Below the pieces are notes generated by a model, which saw only the letters and a list, made by a program, of their open reading frames with translations, was not told the origin of the DNA and ran no database searches. A stretch of DNA of 64,000 nucleotides, from positions 1-64,000 of the forward strand of contig JABFSG010000081.1 in assembly GCA_013140715.1 (NCBI GenBank), read 5' to 3'. Position numbers and translations under genes: made by a program. Below, piece by piece: positions 61,369 to 64,000 of the stretch. How positions within the stretch are numbered: position 1 is the first letter of the stretch; the number at the start of each line of letters is the position of its first letter. The DNA comes from Nitrospiraceae bacterium (lineage in GTDB: Bacteria; Nitrospirota; Nitrospiria; Nitrospirales; Nitrospiraceae).

Positions 61369-62810
61369 CTCAATCCCCGTTGTTTGACGAGGGCCAAATA
61401 TTCCTCGCGGGCTTGCCGGTGGTCTACGATAGGCGAAGGATAGTCTACACCAATATGGCATCCGACCAGGACCTGTTCTTCGTGAGTCATCAGATGTGGC
61501 GCATGAATGTGGTCGGTTTGAACGGTTGCAAGCTCTGGAACATGCGACCGAATGTAGACACCTTCCGGATCAAATTTCCTGCTCTGCAGCAGGGGATTGA
61601 ATACTCTGTGCCCCGGCATGGAGTCCGTCCCGGTCGAGGCGCACCATTGCCAGTTCCCATTGTTTGCTGCGACGTCGGCATCGATCAGGCGCTGCATGAA
61701 ATATCGCTCACCGCTTTGCCAGTCAATCCGAAGATCCTTGATGAGAAATGAGGCAACGATCATCCGCACACGGTTGTGCATCCACCCGGTTTGGTTCAAT
61801 TGGCGCATACCCGCGTCTACAATAGGAAAGCCGGTTTTGCCCATACACCAAGCCTGGTACAATCGATCGCGTTCGGCACCAGGCGCACGTGGAGCTGGTG
61901 TCGGAAGCTGACGAAATGGCCTGTCGACGACATGGGGGAAAGCCGCCAGAATCTGCTGAAAAAAATCACGCCAGACCAATTCGTCGATCCAGGTGAACAC
62001 ATCGGGCCGAGAGACGCGCCTGCCCTGTGTGAGCGACGCCAAGGCCGCATGTACTGCGGCACGGGCCGACAGGGTCCCGAATCGAAAGTGGGGGGAGAGG
62101 ATCGAACTGCCGTCGACGGCAGGAAGATTTCTTCCCATGATGTAGGTGTGAATGGGACCCGCGACGAACTGACGCAATCGTTTCTGAGCGCTTCGCTCTC
62201 CTGGTTCGATCGGCAGAGCCACTGGCTCATATCCTAAGTCGCTTGCCGAGGGTAACGGAGGAGGAAGAGGCAACGAGGCAGCCTTCTTTGCCGTCAACAA
62301 CCGAGGAACTGGAAGGGCGATCGGTTTCACTGCCCGCCATTTCGTCCACCAGCGTGCGCGATAGGCACTGTATCGCTGCATCGGCCCTCCGGTGGCGCTT
62401 CGAATTTCTTCGGTCTCGAAGACGACATGGTCTTTGAATGTCCGCACGACAACGCCGATTCGCCCCAGTCGTTGTTGGACGGCACGGTCCCGTTCGATGG
62501 CTCCTGGTTCATAGTCGCGATTCCAATAGACTGCATCGGCTTTCCATGCTCGCGCGGCTCGAACGATTTCTTCTGCCGGCTCGCCACGACGCCACTGAAG
62601 CGTGACACCTCGGCGAGCCAACGACGCAGCGACATCTTCAAGGCAGCCGAGCATGAAGCTCACGCAGGCGGAGCCGAAAACGTGAGATTGGAGCAGAGGC
62701 TCATCGAACACAAAGAGCGGAATTACTTCGCTGCAGGCTTCGCACGCTGCCGTCAACGCCGGCTGGTCGTTGAGCCGCAGATCCCGCCTGAGCCAGACGA
62801 TCCCGCGCAT
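61365..62810 (-). CDS. phrB: Deoxyribodipyrimidine photolyase
   Basis: 481 residues, class I CPD photolyase/cryptochrome family. IVWLRRDLRLNDQPAL opens the antenna domain; the FAD domain has FRFGTLSARAAVHA, WRDFFQQILAAFPHVV, MRQLNQTGWMHNRVRMIVASFLIKDL and the signature NNGNWQWCASTGTDSMP. It repairs UV dimers using light. It overlaps both neighbours and forms a unit with DUF523-DUF1722 and the membrane gene upstream. Confidence 0.95.
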   Translation of the reverse strand: MRGIVWLRRDLRLNDQPALTAACEACSEVIPLFVFDEPLLQSHVFGSACVSFMLGCLEDVAASLARRGVTLQWRRGEPAEEIVRAARAWKADAVYWNRDYEPGAIERDRAVQQRLGRIGVVVRTFKDHVVFETEEIRSATGGPMQRYSAYRARWWTKWRAVKPIALPVPRLLTAKKAASLPLPPPLPSASDLGYEPVALPIEPGERSAQKRLRQFVAGPIHTYIMGRNLPAVDGSSILSPHFRFGTLSARAAVHAALASLTQGRRVSRPDVFTWIDELVWRDFFQQILAAFPHVVDRPFRQLPTPAPRAPGAERDRLYQAWCMGKTGFPIVDAGMRQLNQTGWMHNRVRMIVASFLIKDLRIDWQSGERYFMQRLIDADVAANNGNWQWCASTGTDSMPGHRVFNPLLQSRKFDPEGVYIRSHVPELATVQTDHIHAPHLMTHEEQVLVGCHIGVDYPSPIVDHRQAREEYLALVKQRGLR

Positions 62811-63232
62811 CAGAGTAATTCCAATGGTTTTGGCTTTGGCCTGTTCTCGGACAGGGGCTCATCGATGAAGACAGCGCGCCGCCAGATGAGATAGGAGGCA
62901 AGCAAGAAAGTCGTCACCATGAAACCGGACCGAATCTGGTTAAATCCGAACGCCAGTTGGTTCATGCCTTCACTGACTAGGCCGAATCCCGCATAGGCCA
63001 AGGCGAGTCCCCATGCCCAAGGTCGCAACCAGAGAAATCCATAGCCGATCAACAGATGGACGGCAGGGGCGTGGAGTTTTACGAGAAACGAGGCCGGCCC
63101 CGCCACCGCAGTCCCGAATAGTTTGAGCGCGTAGGCGGGAAACAGCGCGATGACGATGAGATCTACCGTCCCTACGATCAGGAATAATCCGCCCAGCAGC
63201 TGAATGCCTCGACCAGTTCCTGTCTGTTTCAT
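62810..63232 (-). CDS. Four-helix membrane protein of unknown function
   Basis: 140 residues with about four membrane helices (IQLLGGLFLIVGTVDLIVIA, LHAPAVHLLIGYGFLWL, WGLALAYAGFGLVSEGM, FMVTTFLLASYLIWRRA) and a Pro/Lys-rich tail. The stop overlaps the photolyase start (TGATG). No family recognised. Confidence 0.7.
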   Translation of the reverse strand: MKQTGTGRGIQLLGGLFLIVGTVDLIVIALFPAYALKLFGTAVAGPASFLVKLHAPAVHLLIGYGFLWLRPWAWGLALAYAGFGLVSEGMNQLAFGFNQIRSGFMVTTFLLASYLIWRRAVFIDEPLSENRPKPKPLELL

Positions 63233-63241
63233 AACCGTCTT

Positions 63242-63424
63242 CTACCGTGCTGGATTGCCATGTGATTCCATCTTGCCCTTTTGGTTCTTGTAGAGCGTCT
63301 CGCTTTCGACGCGGGTGATGGACAGTTTACGGACGCCACCCCCGTCCTTGATTCCAAGTGTTACCGGAGCCTCTGCTTCTCCACGCACCATCTGTATCAC
63401 CTGCTCATAGGTCTTTTCTGTCAT
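63242..63424 (-). CDS. Small protein resembling the C-terminal part of a PDZ domain
   Basis: 60 residues. TYEQVIQMVRGEAEAPVTLG followed by GGVRKLSITRVE resembles the last helix and strand of PDZ domains in S41 peptidases (the ...V..IRG..GT.V.L.I.R..... pattern). It lacks the ligand-binding first half. It overlaps the stop of the epimerase gene by 4 bp (ATGA). Real but unassigned. Confidence 0.55.
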   Translation of the reverse strand: MTEKTYEQVIQMVRGEAEAPVTLGIKDGGGVRKLSITRVESETLYKNQKGKMESHGNPAR

Positions 63425-64000
63425 TCCTTTGCCATGATCGCCCGCAGGGCCGGTTCCAACATCGGATAGTGAAAGACGTATCCCTCGGAGAGTGCTTTCG
63501 CCGGAGTGACCCGTTGGCCCGTAGTCATGAGCGTTCCCAGTTCACCCAATGCCGCGTACAATGCGAAGCCCGGCACGGGAAGCCAGGACGGCCGGTGGAG
63601 GACTTGTCCGAGCACCTCGCAGAATCGCTTCATCGTCACAGCTTCAGGAGCCACCGCATTGACGGGACCGGAGATGCGTGGTGTTGTAAGCAACCACTGG
63701 ATCAGACCGATGTGATCTTGTCGATGGATCCAGGATACCCACTGAGTTCCCGACATAATCGGGCCACCAGCAAAGAGCCTGAATGGCAGCAGCATTTTCG
63801 GTAAGGCCCCGCCGTCTTGTTCGAGCACCATTCCGGTTCGCAACAGAACAACTCGCAGGCCGAACTCCGCAGCTCGAAGAGCCTCCGCTTCCCACGCGAG
63901 ACAAAGATCGGTCAGAAAACCTTCACCGCGTGGGGCGCCCTCATCCAAGACATGATCGTCGCTGGCTCCGTAGTAGCCGATACCGGAAGCGCTGATCAGC
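63421..64000 (-). CDS. TIGR01777-family NAD-dependent epimerase/SDR, 5' end outside window
   Basis: C-terminal part of an SDR-like protein, read from the right window edge. The edge sequence encodes LISASGIGYYGASDDHVLDE, the active-site Tyr segment of TIGR01777 (YfcH-type) proteins; GVVLLRTG-like VVLLRTGMVLEQDGGALPKM, SGTQWVSWIHRQDHIGLI and GPVNAVAPEAVTMKRFCEVL follow. Function in bacteria is undefined. The N-terminal Rossmann motif lies beyond base 64000. Confidence 0.9.
   Translation of the reverse strand, partial: LISASGIGYYGASDDHVLDEGAPRGEGFLTDLCLAWEAEALRAAEFGLRVVLLRTGMVLEQDGGALPKMLLPFRLFAGGPIMSGTQWVSWIHRQDHIGLIQWLLTTPRISGPVNAVAPEAVTMKRFCEVLGQVLHRPSWLPVPGFALYAALGELGTLMTTGQRVTPAKALSEGYVFHYPMLEPALRAIMAKE

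Overview
The window looks like chromosomal DNA of a Nitrospira-type bacterium (Nitrospirota). This is inferred from gene content and order, from small CxxC...CxxC proteins and heptad-repeat secreted proteins of a kind I associate with Nitrospira, and from diderm traits (two SurA-like chaperones, LPS heptose genes, many lipoproteins). No rRNA, tRNA, CRISPR array, IS element or prophage was found.

Layout. 20-7053 (minus): an M16 peptidase, a phosphoglycolate phosphatase-like HAD enzyme, a secreted unknown, pyruvate kinase, and a fused histidine phosphatase-phosphofructokinase. 7307-8850 (plus): a barnase-like lipoprotein RNase with its barstar inhibitor, then a YidB/DUF937 protein. 9388-14657: hemL, then a loose stretch of repeats, a truncated methyltransferase gene and small membrane proteins. 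14776-17113 (minus): a YbgC thioesterase, a frameshifted four-helix-bundle gene bracketed by inverted repeats, and a stand-alone CARF-HEPN protein of the Cas02710 type. 17338-28345 (plus): nfeD-slipin, LPS heptose genes gmhA and rfaE2, a deoxyhypusine-synthase-like gene, sprT, dinB, mfd and two PpiC/SurA chaperones. 28269-36098: engB, mtgA, a VOC protein, a heptad-repeat secreted protein, a trypsin-like protease, dtd, ogt and murJ. 36525-48828: mixed metabolic, repair and small genes, including a rifampicin-phosphotransferase-like PEP-utilising enzyme beside a glycerate kinase, xthA, a family 5 uracil-DNA glycosylase and a small transaldolase. 49123-57321 (minus): a tightly coupled argD-argF-argG-argH-lipoprotein-lysA-dapA-dapB cluster. 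57464-64000: a zinc-ribbon membrane protein, a SUMF1-cytochrome c fusion flanked by an intact and a truncated CbiX-type gene, DUF523/DUF1722, photolyase, and a TIGR01777 epimerase cut by the window edge.

The points most worth a second look are the solo CARF-HEPN protein that has lost the HEPN arginine, the barnase/barstar pair, the PFK-phosphatase fusion with altered PFK residues, the SUMF1-cytochrome c fusion, and a structured repeat of about 120 bp found twice, each time directly after the stop codon of a minus-strand gene. All functional calls are read from the sequence by eye; no database search was run.
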